Source: Brumimicrobium sp041655765 (GTDB taxonomy: Bacteria > Bacteroidota > Bacteroidia > Flavobacteriales_D > Crocinitomicaceae). Taken from it: 12,969 bases of DNA. Positions 1 through 7,615 of this stretch are shown piece by piece. Made by a program: the position numbers and the translations under genes. The stretch spans positions 1 to 12,969 of the forward strand of contig JBBAEU010000034.1 of NCBI GenBank assembly GCA_041655765.1, read 5' to 3'. The number at the start of each line of letters is the position of its first letter. Position 1 is the first letter of the stretch. The notes beneath the pieces are model-generated. The model was not told the DNA's origin and searched no databases. It saw only the letters and a list, made by a program, of their open reading frames with translations.

Positions 1-1
1 A

Positions 2-1870
2 AGCCAAAAAATCGTAGAGAAATACAAAGATAAAGTATTGTATAAATATGATCTTTCTGAATTCCGATTGGATAAATATTCAAAAGAAATCAACCTCATT
101 CGTTCGCATTATGATGAGCAAGAACGAATCATACAGGCTTTGATTTTAAATTTATACCGACAAGAATTGGCAACATCTCATCACATCAATTTAAAACCTG
201 TAATTCTTTTTAAAGCCAAGCGAACTATTAAAGAATCGGAACAGAATAAAGAGAATTTTCATCGATTAATTGAAGATTTTTCTGTAAGAATGATTGAGAA
301 AATTAAAAATACTTCTACTGTTTCAATCGTTCAAAAAGCATTTGATTTCTTTCAATCGAAAGGAATATCCGACCAACAAATCGTACAACGCATACAAAAC
401 AATTTTAAAGAAGAAAACTGTTTGAGTGCGAACAATGACAAAGAAGCCGAGCAAAATCAAATATTATTGAACACTTTAGAAGATGAAAATAATCCCATTC
501 GAGCGGTTTTTGCGGTGCAGAAATTGAATGAAGGCTGGGATGTATTGAATTTGTTTGATATTGTTCGTTTGTATGAAGGAAGAGATAGTAAAGGAAATAA
601 ACCTGGAAAAACAACACTTTCAGAAGCTCAGTTAATCGGTCGAGGAGCACGCTACTTTCCGTTTGCGTTGGAAGTCGGACAAGATAAATATACACGAAAG
701 TACGATGATGATATTTCCAATGATTTAAAGGTTTTGGAAGAATTATATTATCATACGAAAGAAGACAGTCGTTATATTTCAGAATTGAAAAAAGCATTGG
801 TTGACTCTGGTATTTATGAGGATGAAGATAATATGGTTGTAAAACAATTACAACTGAAATTAGAATATAAAAAGTCAGAACATTACCAAAAAGAGTACGT
901 TTTTTTCAACAAAAAAGTGCCAAAAGATTTTGAAGCAATTAAATCATTTGCAGATTTAGGCGTTAAAGGAACCAATTATCGTCATACGCTTTCGTCAGGA
1001 GTTGGGAGAGTATCAAGTGCATTTTTCGAGTTAGAAAATCCTGTTTCAAATGAAGAAGTTATCAAAGGAAAAGATATTACACTTTCAGAAATACCTCCGC
1101 ATATTACTCGCTTTGCATTAAGTCAGCATCCGTTTTTTTATTTTAATAACTTACAAAGGTACTTTCCTCATCTTTCTTCGCTGAATGAATTTATTCAGAG
1201 CGACGATTATTTGGGTGCATTAAAAATAACATTAAAAGGAACGTCTCAAAGATTTCAAAATATCACTCATTTTGATTATTTACAAGCGATAAATGGACTT
1301 TTACAAACGATTGAAACTGAAATTAAAGGTAATTCAACCGATTATGAAGGTTCAGAATTTATTAAAAAACCCATTCATCAAGTTTTTAAAGACAAAGAAA
1401 TTAGAGTTCGTAAATATGACGAGCGTGAAGATGGACAAGAATCTTTGCTTGCTAATGAACCTTGGTATGCTTACAATGCAAACTACGGCACAAGTGAAGA
1501 GAAAAGCTTTATAGAATTATTCGCCCGAAAATTTGAGAGTTTACAACAAAAATATGAAAATATTTACATTCTTAGAAACGAACGAGAGTTAGCAATTTAT
1601 GATAAGTTAGGAAGAAGATTTGAACCTGATTTTTTGCTGTTTTGCAAACAAAAAGAAGAAAGTATAACGTATCAAGTTTTCATAGAACCCAAAGGCAAAC
1701 ACCTCATCGCTCACGACCAATGGAAAGAAGAGTTTTTAAATGAAATCGCTGAAGATAAAAAGTTAATAGAAATTCACTCTGATAAATATTTATTGACCGC
1801 TGTACCGTTTTATAATTATAGTAATGAAAATGAATTTGCGCAAACGTTGGAAAATGTATTAAACAAATAG
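2..1870 (+). CDS. res: Type III restriction endonuclease, Res subunit (5'-truncated by window edge)
   Basis: This is the ATP-dependent translocation and cleavage subunit of a type III restriction-modification system, which cuts foreign DNA together with a Mod methyltransferase. The frame is open to the window edge (codons from base 2), so the first codons are missing; the TTG at 38 is an internal Leu, not a start. 622 residues are visible, against roughly 900-1000 for the family, so Walker A and the DEAD-like box lie upstream. Visible, numbered from base 2: KPVILFK (about 65-71, motif IV-like); LNEGWDV (about 175-181, motif V); QLIGRGARY (about 210-218, motif VI, with both arginines). The C-terminal nuclease has FEPDFLLF then FIEPKGK, giving P542, D543, E562 and K564 of a PD-(D/E)xK site. 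The frame is intact to TAG. It converges on sucB with a 76-base gap in which I see no clear terminator. Family assignment is strong; DNA specificity and the presence of mod cannot be judged. Confidence 0.87.
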   Translation, partial: SQKIVEKYKDKVLYKYDLSEFRLDKYSKEINLIRSHYDEQERIIQALILNLYRQELATSHHINLKPVILFKAKRTIKESEQNKENFHRLIEDFSVRMIEKIKNTSTVSIVQKAFDFFQSKGISDQQIVQRIQNNFKEENCLSANNDKEAEQNQILLNTLEDENNPIRAVFAVQKLNEGWDVLNLFDIVRLYEGRDSKGNKPGKTTLSEAQLIGRGARYFPFALEVGQDKYTRKYDDDISNDLKVLEELYYHTKEDSRYISELKKALVDSGIYEDEDNMVVKQLQLKLEYKKSEHYQKEYVFFNKKVPKDFEAIKSFADLGVKGTNYRHTLSSGVGRVSSAFFELENPVSNEEVIKGKDITLSEIPPHITRFALSQHPFFYFNNLQRYFPHLSSLNEFIQSDDYLGALKITLKGTSQRFQNITHFDYLQAINGLLQTIETEIKGNSTDYEGSEFIKKPIHQVFKDKEIRVRKYDEREDGQESLLANEPWYAYNANYGTSEEKSFIELFARKFESLQQKYENIYILRNERELAIYDKLGRRFEPDFLLFCKQKEESITYQVFIEPKGKHLIAHDQWKEEFLNEIAEDKKLIEIHSDKYLLTAVPFYNYSNENEFAQTLENVLNK

Positions 1871-1946
1871 ATAAAAACGATGTCACTATGTGTTTAAAAA
1901 TACAATATTCCGTGTTTCTTATACGAAATTATGTACTTATAGATTT

Positions 1947-3224
1947 TTATAATCCCAATAATACTTCAACAGGGTCTTTTCCACCGAATAGCATTTTTTC
2001 AGGATTCTCAAGCATTTCTTTTACTTTCACAAGAAAACTAACAGACTCTGATCCATCGATAATTCTATGGTCGTAAGAAAGTGCTATGTACATCATTGGT
2101 CTAATTTCAACTTTCCCATCAATAGCAACTGGTCGTTCAACGATGTTGTGCATCCCTAAAATTGCGGATTGTGGAGGATTGATAATCGGTGTTGACATCA
2201 TTGAGCCAAACACGCCACCATTAGTAATTGTAAAGGTTCCTCCGGCCATTTCATCGGGTGTTATTTTCCCATCTCTCGCTTTTACAGCAAGCCGTTTAAT
2301 ATCCTTTTCGATTTCTGCCAAAGACATTACTTCTGCGTTTCTGATTACAGGAACCATTAATCCTTTGGGTGAAGAAACAGCAATACCAATATCAGCATAT
2401 TCATGGAGAACCATCTGGTCGCCATCAATTTGTCCGTTTACAGCAGGGAATAAATGCAATGCTTCAGTAACCGCTTTTGTGAAGAAAGACATGAACCCAA
2501 GGTTTACATCATGGAAATCTCTAAAATTTTGTTTGTATTTTGCACGAATATCCATGATTGGCTTCATATCAACTTCGTTAAATGTCGTCAACATTGCCAT
2601 TTCATTTTTAACAGAAACAAGTCTTTCAGCTACTTTACGTCTTAATAAAGACATTCTTTTTGAAGATTTCTCTCTACTTCCTCCCCATCCAGCTACAGCA
2701 GATGTATCAAAACCAGCAGCCATTGCCGCTAAAACATCTTGTTTTAAGATTCTTCCTTCTTTCCCTGTTCCTCTAATTTGCGATGAAGAAACATTACTTT
2801 CTCTCATCATTTTTGCTGCAGCAGGCGAAGCTGTTCCAGTCGCATGTGATGATTGAGTTTCTGCTTTTGGAGCAGGAGCAGGAGCTTCAACTTTCTTAGA
2901 TTCAGGTTTTACCTCTTCCTTTATTTCAGTTACTGGGTCGTTAGAAACTGCTGCTTTTGGTGTTTCTTTTTTGGCAGGAGGTTCTGCTGATGTGTCAATA
3001 AGACAAACTACGTCTCCTACAGCTACTGCATCTCCCTCTTCTGCCTTTAAAGTTATGGTACCTGATGCTTCCGCGGGTAACTCTAAAGTAGCTTTATCTG
3101 AATCTACTTCAGCTATGGCTTGGTCTTTTTCAACATAATCACCATCTTTTACCAGCCATTCTGCAATTTCAACTTCTGATATTGATTCTCCAGGACTGGG
3201 AACTCTCATTTCTAAAATCGGCAT
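1947..3224 (-). CDS. sucB: 2-oxoglutarate dehydrogenase E2, dihydrolipoyllysine succinyltransferase
   Basis: E2 core of the 2-oxoglutarate dehydrogenase complex. It passes the succinyl group from E1 to CoA in the cytoplasmic TCA cycle. The 425 residues hold the full family order. A lipoyl domain (about 2-77) has DSDKATLELP with lipoyl acceptor K44. A flexible Pro/Ala/Lys/Glu-rich linker follows (about 80-130). A peripheral-subunit-binding domain (about 133-168) has SPAAAKMM and GTGKEGRILKQDV. The acyltransferase domain (about 190-425) ends with SYDHRIIDG, giving catalytic H386 and D390. A single lipoyl domain, the length and the pairing with sucA point to succinyl- rather than acetyltransferase. 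The start is firm: an in-frame TAA lies four codons upstream of the ATG, with only a weak purine stretch before it. It begins 17 bases after the sucA stop, so the two are almost certainly co-transcribed and sucB has no obvious promoter of its own. Confidence 0.96.
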   Translation of the reverse strand: MPILEMRVPSPGESISEVEIAEWLVKDGDYVEKDQAIAEVDSDKATLELPAEASGTITLKAEEGDAVAVGDVVCLIDTSAEPPAKKETPKAAVSNDPVTEIKEEVKPESKKVEAPAPAPKAETQSSHATGTASPAAAKMMRESNVSSSQIRGTGKEGRILKQDVLAAMAAGFDTSAVAGWGGSREKSSKRMSLLRRKVAERLVSVKNEMAMLTTFNEVDMKPIMDIRAKYKQNFRDFHDVNLGFMSFFTKAVTEALHLFPAVNGQIDGDQMVLHEYADIGIAVSSPKGLMVPVIRNAEVMSLAEIEKDIKRLAVKARDGKITPDEMAGGTFTITNGGVFGSMMSTPIINPPQSAILGMHNIVERPVAIDGKVEIRPMMYIALSYDHRIIDGSESVSFLVKVKEMLENPEKMLFGGKDPVEVLLGL

Positions 3225-3241
3225 AATCTTTCTTTATTTAG

Positions 3242-5971
3242 TTATTTAGCAACTACCGCTGCATATTCAAATAAGTTATCAAATAATTTATTAAGTCTTT
3301 TTAAGTGCAATTCTGCTGCTCCTTCAGCAGGGGAAGCAGAAGCAGGTCGAGAAACCACTTTAAAGTTAACATTTCTCATACTCATTGCTATGTGATACCA
3401 CGCACCCATATTTTCAGGTTCTTCCTGACACCAAATGATATTTTTAGCTTTTGTATATTTTTTAATTAACGTTTCAATTTGTTCTATCGGCAAAGGATTT
3501 AATTGTTCAACACGAATAAATGCCATTGAATTAATCCCCCTTTCTTCAGCTTCTTTTTTGATATCGTAATATACTTTTCCAGAACAAAATACAATGGACT
3601 CTGCCGACTTATGAATGTTTCTTGGGTCGTCGATTGTCTCTTGGAAACTACCTACAGCTAATTCTTCAATTGTAGAAACAGCTTCAGGATAGCGTAATAA
3701 TAATTTCGGTGTAAATACAATCAAAGGTTTACGGTATTTTGCTTTAATACTTCTTCTTAGCGCATGGTATTCGTTTGCTGGGGTTGTTGGATTAATTACC
3801 ACCATATTAGAATCTCCACAAAGTCTTAAATATCGTTCAATTCTCGCTGAAGAGTGTTCAGAGCCCTGACCTTCATATCCGTGTGGTAAAAACAAGGTAA
3901 TTCCAGAGTTTACATTCCATTTGCCCTCTGCAACAGAGATAAATTGATCCATCATAATTTGAGCTCCATTTGAAAAATCTCCGAATTGTGCCTCCCAAAT
4001 TGTTAAGCCATTTGGTGTAGCTAATGAATATCCATATTCAAATCCTAAAACTGCATATTCATTCAGTGGCGAATTATAAATACTCATTACGCCTTGTTTG
4101 TCGGAAAGATTATTCAGTGTGATGATTCTCTCTTCTTGTTCATCGTCAGTTCTAACAACGGCATGTCGATGAGAGAAAGTCCCTCTTTCAACATCTTGAC
4201 CAGAAAATCGTACAGGGTGTCCCTCGTCAAGTAAGCTCGCATAAGCAAGCATTTCTGCCATTCCCCAGTCAAGCACATTGTCTTTCAACATTTGCTTACG
4301 GCTGTCAAATAGTCTGCTTACTTTTCTGTAAATATTTTTATCTTCAGGGAGTGTAGAAAACTTATTTCCTAATTCGATAAGTTTTTTGGCAGGATATTTT
4401 GTATTTACATCAGCAAAAACACCTTTATCATCAACGCTTTCGTATCCTTCCCAAATATGTTTTAAGAAATTTTTGACAGTAACCTTTTTTTCTTTCTTCG
4501 AAGCTTCATATTTGGTATCGAGAATGCCCTCAATGTTTGCAACAATCTTATTGTCTTGCTCATCCGTTAAAACGCCTTCTTTGAGTAATTGCGCTTTATA
4601 AATTTCTCTTGGGTTCGGATGTTTTTTGATTTTATCGTATAAAATTGGTTGAGTAAACTTAGGTTCGTCTCCTTCGTTGTGACCGTATTTACGATAAGAT
4701 AAAATATCAATGTAGATATCGCGATTAAATTTTTGACGGTATTCAATTGCAATCAATAAGGTTTGAGCGACAGCTTCTACATCATCGCCATTTACATGGA
4801 AAACAGGACTTTTTGTCAATTTTGCAACATCTGTACAGTATGTGCTCGAACGTCCATCAATGTAGTTTGTTGTAAATCCAACTTGGTTGTTAACAACAAT
4901 ATGAATTGTTCCTCCTACTTTATATCCTTCTAACTCAGACATTTGAACGACTTCGTAAACTACGCCTTGCCCAGCAATAGCTGCATCTCCGTGAATCAAT
5001 ATCGGAACGATGGATTTTTCTTCTTGATAATAGTTGTCGATTTTAGCTCTTGCATATCCTTGAACAACTGGTCCAACAGCTTCTAAATGCGATGGATTGG
5101 GTAATAATGTAAGATGAAGTTCATTCTTGTCAACTTTCATTGTGCTTGAAAGACCTAAGTGATATTTAACATCACCATCAAAACTTTCTGGTGCTTCAAA
5201 TTCCTTTCCTTCAAATTCTCCAAAAAGTTCGATTAAATCTTTATTGAATAGGTTAACGAGGACATTGAGTCTTCCTCTGTGCGCCATTCCGACAACAAAT
5301 TCTTTAACATCTAATTTAGAACCTAAACGGAACATTCTGTCCATTCCAGAAATTAGTGCTTCACTTCCTTCGACTGAAAAACGTTTTTGACCAACATATT
5401 TCTTATTTAAGAATTGCTCGAATAAATTTGCTTCACTTAATTTTGTGAAAATTTCTATTTTATCATCGATAGAGAACTTTGGTCGGTTTACCATCTCTAA
5501 CTTATTCATGAACCATTCTTTGCGTTCAGGATTGTCGATATAATAATATTCAATTCCTATGCTCTCACAATATGCCTCTTCCAGATGGGCGATAATATCT
5601 TTTAGGGTGGCAGGTCCTATTCCAATCTTCTCACCAGCTTGAAATACTGTGTTTAAATCTTTTTCTTCTAATCCGAAATTTTCTTTATCCAATGTAGGAG
5701 CGTAGGTTCTTCTCGCCCTAACTGGGTTTGTTTGTGTAAAGAGATGCCCCCTTTTTCTATAACCTTCAATTAAATTTAAAACACGAAACTCTTTTTGAAA
5801 ATTTTCAGGAACTTCTTTACCATCTAAATCGTAATTTGTCTGAGCAAAATCAAATCCTTCAAAAAACTTCCTCCAGCCTTCATCGACATTTTCAGGGTTT
5901 TCCCTGTATGATTGGTACAGATTATCAATTGCATTGACATCGGCATTCCCTACATAAGATACTTTATCCAT
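3242..5971 (-). CDS. sucA: 2-oxoglutarate dehydrogenase E1 component, thiamine diphosphate-dependent
   Basis: E1 decarboxylates 2-oxoglutarate with thiamine diphosphate and transfers the succinyl group to the lipoyl arm of SucB. The 909 residues are close to the E. coli length (933). An N-terminal E1o segment (about 10-40, DNLYQSYRENPENVDEGWRK) is followed by the conserved core: GMAHRGRLNV (228-237), HLGLS with H271, and PNPSH with H295. The diphosphate-binding motif runs from GDA (328-330) to NNQ (361-363). YRKYGHNEGDEP (426-437) closes the first half. The transketolase-like second half has GQDVERGTFSHRHA (591-604), GFEYGYS with a likely activating glutamate E645, and HGYEGQGSEHSS (697-708). 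The C-terminal domain has CQEEPENMGAWYH (848-860). The start is firm: an in-frame TAA lies three codons before the ATG. It is the first gene of a sucA-sucB operon; no lpd or sucCD is adjacent. A candidate promoter lies 45 bases upstream. Nothing looks damaged. Confidence 0.97.
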   Translation of the reverse strand: MDKVSYVGNADVNAIDNLYQSYRENPENVDEGWRKFFEGFDFAQTNYDLDGKEVPENFQKEFRVLNLIEGYRKRGHLFTQTNPVRARRTYAPTLDKENFGLEEKDLNTVFQAGEKIGIGPATLKDIIAHLEEAYCESIGIEYYYIDNPERKEWFMNKLEMVNRPKFSIDDKIEIFTKLSEANLFEQFLNKKYVGQKRFSVEGSEALISGMDRMFRLGSKLDVKEFVVGMAHRGRLNVLVNLFNKDLIELFGEFEGKEFEAPESFDGDVKYHLGLSSTMKVDKNELHLTLLPNPSHLEAVGPVVQGYARAKIDNYYQEEKSIVPILIHGDAAIAGQGVVYEVVQMSELEGYKVGGTIHIVVNNQVGFTTNYIDGRSSTYCTDVAKLTKSPVFHVNGDDVEAVAQTLLIAIEYRQKFNRDIYIDILSYRKYGHNEGDEPKFTQPILYDKIKKHPNPREIYKAQLLKEGVLTDEQDNKIVANIEGILDTKYEASKKEKKVTVKNFLKHIWEGYESVDDKGVFADVNTKYPAKKLIELGNKFSTLPEDKNIYRKVSRLFDSRKQMLKDNVLDWGMAEMLAYASLLDEGHPVRFSGQDVERGTFSHRHAVVRTDDEQEERIITLNNLSDKQGVMSIYNSPLNEYAVLGFEYGYSLATPNGLTIWEAQFGDFSNGAQIMMDQFISVAEGKWNVNSGITLFLPHGYEGQGSEHSSARIERYLRLCGDSNMVVINPTTPANEYHALRRSIKAKYRKPLIVFTPKLLLRYPEAVSTIEELAVGSFQETIDDPRNIHKSAESIVFCSGKVYYDIKKEAEERGINSMAFIRVEQLNPLPIEQIETLIKKYTKAKNIIWCQEEPENMGAWYHIAMSMRNVNFKVVSRPASASPAEGAAELHLKRLNKLFDNLFEYAAVVAK

Positions 5972-6015
5972 CGATTTTTAATCTATTTTAATTAAACCGT
6001 ACTAATTAAGGAATA

Positions 6016-6023
6016 CAAATTTA
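6016..6023 (-). promoter_or_regulatory. Candidate -7 box of the sucAB promoter
   Basis: The minus strand reads TAAATTTG, a perfect match to the Bacteroidota -7 consensus TAnnTTTG, 45 bases upstream of the sucA ATG. The -33 element is imperfect: CTG sits 19 bases upstream of the box, while a proper TTG is only 13 bases away. In AT-rich DNA such a box can occur by chance; the placement is what makes it credible. Confidence 0.5.
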
Positions 6024-6075
6024 CAATATTTAATTACAAAAACAGTATTTTTTAGGTTTCTTTAACCATGAAATT

Positions 6076-6260
6076 TTAATGTTGAGGCATAACTTCTTGA
6101 ATTACTTTTCCTATGGAATGTTCGGCATTTGAGTTTTAAGCATTGCTGTAAGGGTAGGAGCGATGTTTATTAGAATAACTTCTCGATAGGTCTTACTTTC
6201 TAATAAGTTCATAATTGTGATAAGGTCTGAGGTATTCGGTAGGCTGTATTTATTGAGTTT
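6076..6260 (-). pseudogene. Decayed 3' end of an alkaline-phosphatase-superfamily gene (tentative)
   Basis: Reading the minus strand from 6260, one frame gives a stretch containing SKTYREVILINIAPTLTAML and then KTQMPN, stopping at TAG (6113-6111). One frame over, overlapping it, lies IGKVIQEVMPQH followed by TAA (6078-6076). Joined by a one-base frameshift, the two resemble the usual C-terminus of PafA-like alkaline phosphatases and related type I phosphodiesterases: a DIAPT-type motif, then about ten residues later a PNG-type motif, then GK-x-I-x-E. Here the expected Asp before IAPT is Asn. Only about 55 codons survive; an in-frame TAA (6263-6261) lies just upstream, so there is no room for the catalytic part. 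It points the same way as sucA. The family match is from memory of the motif pattern, so it remains tentative. Confidence 0.42.
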
Positions 6261-6286
6261 TTAGTGAATTATATATAGATAAATTG

Positions 6287-6294
6287 TATTTTCG
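6287..6294 (+). promoter_or_regulatory. Candidate -7 box of the aspartokinase promoter
   Basis: TATTTTCG differs from TAnnTTTG at one position and lies 18 bases before the aspartokinase ATG, which implies a very short leader. No TTG is found at a suitable -33 distance (the nearest, 6253-6255, is 31 bases away). The short leader leaves no room for a lysine riboswitch or an attenuator. Confidence 0.4.
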
Positions 6295-6312
6295 CAAAGT
6301 AAATCAACTTGA

Positions 6313-7581
6313 ATGAAAGTTTTTAAATTTGGAGGTGCATCTGTAAAGTCTGCTGAAGCTGTTGAGAATGTTGGAACTATTCTTCAACAATATAATAATG
6401 ATGACATTGTGGTTGTTGTTTCAGCAATGGGAAAAACAACGAATACCCTAGAGGGTGTTGTTCATGCATTCTTTAGTAATGATTGGGAGGTTTTTTCGAG
6501 TTTAATTGAGAAATCAAAGTCTTTACACATGGAAGTTGTTTCAAAACTTTTTGAAGATAAGTCGGATGAGATATATCATTCTGTAACGACTTTATTTGAT
6601 GAGATTCTTAATTTTAAAAACACGAACCTTGGCGACGATTACAATTATGTGTATGATCAAATTGTATCGTATGGAGAGATTATTTCTACAACAATTGTTG
6701 CTTCTTATTTGACAAAAACTTTAAATAGAAAAGTTTGCTGGAAAGATGTTCGGAAATTTATAAGAACGGATGCAAATTATAGATCGGCTAATGTAGATTG
6801 GGAAAAAACACAAGCTTTGATTAATAAGGAATTTTTAAATGCAGACCATTCTATTTCGGTAACACAAGGGTTTATTGGTCAGACAGATGATGGTGCGACA
6901 ACCACATTGGGACGGGAAGGTTCAGACTATACCGCAGCGATAATCGCCCATTGTTTGGATGCGGAAAGTGTTACCATTTGGAAAGATGTTCCAGGAATGT
7001 TAAACGCAGATCCAAAATACTTTGAAGATACTGTAAAATTGGATAGAATTTCATTCAAAGAAGCCATTGAATTGGCTTATTATGGGGCGTCTGTTATTCA
7101 TCCAAAAACGATAAAACCATTACAAAATAAAAGCATTCCTTTATACATAAAATCTTTTATTTCTCCTACAGAAGATGGTTCCCTCATTCAGGAATCTACT
7201 GAGTTTGACGGGTTAGTTCCTTCTTATATCATCAAAACAAATCAAGTTTTATTATCTGTAACGCCCAAAGATTTTTCATTCGTTGTTGAAGAAAATTTGA
7301 GTGATATTTTTAAAAATTTAGCTCAGTTCAAGGGTCACATTAACGTCATGCAAAATTCTGCGGTAAGCTTTTCCGTTTGTTTGGATATCGATAAGCAAAA
7401 TCTAAAGGATTTAATTGAGTCGCTTAGTAAAGATTACATCATCAAACTCAATGAAGCCGTTGAATTGGTAACCATACGATATTATAACCAAGATATAATC
7501 GATAAAATTACTCAAAATAGAGCAAGTTTGATGGAACAAAGAATTCCAGACACTGTTCGGATTGTGATTGATTCTATCTAA
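6313..7581 (+). CDS. lysC: Aspartate kinase, monofunctional, with C-terminal ACT region
   Basis: Phosphorylates L-aspartate with ATP, the first step towards lysine, threonine, methionine and diaminopimelate. The 422 residues contain the amino-acid-kinase fold with the N-terminal KFGGAS motif (5-10), VVVVSAMGKTT (33-43), SYGEIIS (119-125), TTTLGREGSDYTAA (196-209) and YYGASVIHPKTIKPL (256-270). GREGSD replaces the GRGGSD of E. coli enzymes; I believe this is a normal variant, not damage. The C-terminal part (about 303-420) fits a regulatory ACT region, somewhat shorter than in E. coli LysC (449 residues), so feedback inhibition is likely but its effector cannot be read. No homoserine dehydrogenase domain is fused. 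The start is firm: a TGA directly abuts the ATG. It stands alone, divergent from sucA and convergent with the permease gene. The symbol lysC is by function; thrA-type and other isozyme labels cannot be excluded. Confidence 0.93.
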   Translation: MKVFKFGGASVKSAEAVENVGTILQQYNNDDIVVVVSAMGKTTNTLEGVVHAFFSNDWEVFSSLIEKSKSLHMEVVSKLFEDKSDEIYHSVTTLFDEILNFKNTNLGDDYNYVYDQIVSYGEIISTTIVASYLTKTLNRKVCWKDVRKFIRTDANYRSANVDWEKTQALINKEFLNADHSISVTQGFIGQTDDGATTTLGREGSDYTAAIIAHCLDAESVTIWKDVPGMLNADPKYFEDTVKLDRISFKEAIELAYYGASVIHPKTIKPLQNKSIPLYIKSFISPTEDGSLIQESTEFDGLVPSYIIKTNQVLLSVTPKDFSFVVEENLSDIFKNLAQFKGHINVMQNSAVSFSVCLDIDKQNLKDLIESLSKDYIIKLNEAVELVTIRYYNQDIIDKITQNRASLMEQRIPDTVRIVIDSI

Positions 7582-7615
7582 TAACTTATACTCAGAATAA
7601 AAATCACCATTCAGA

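Larger units (their letters stand above)
5972..6312. other. Divergent intergenic region between sucA and the aspartokinase gene
   Basis: This 341-base gap separates two divergent genes. Reading outward, it holds the sucA leader and a -7-like box near the left end (6016-6023, minus) and a -7-like box near the right end (6287-6294, plus). The middle (about 6076-6260, minus strand) translates in two frames into what resembles the end of an alkaline-phosphatase-superfamily protein. I see no tRNA, riboswitch or strong hairpin here. Confidence 0.6.

Noticed and set aside
196..209. GREGSD instead of GRGGSD in the aspartokinase (residues 196-209 of that protein, about bases 6898-6939)
   Set aside because: The key Ser-Asp and the surrounding residues are kept, and I believe the variant is ordinary in this phylum, so it is not evidence of an altered enzyme.
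1871..1946. Terminator between the convergent res and sucB genes
   Set aside because: Only a weak imperfect stem (TTCCGT with ACGAAA around a nine-base loop) is present, without a convincing T-run; not enough to call.
2086..2856. Long open frame (256 codons) on the plus strand inside sucB
   Set aside because: It lies wholly antisense to sucB, whose domains and catalytic residues are unmistakable; its translation shows no family features and it is a shadow frame.
6295..6312. Lysine riboswitch before the aspartokinase gene
   Set aside because: The candidate promoter leaves a leader of fewer than 20 bases, and the sequence further upstream reads as a gene remnant rather than a structured RNA.
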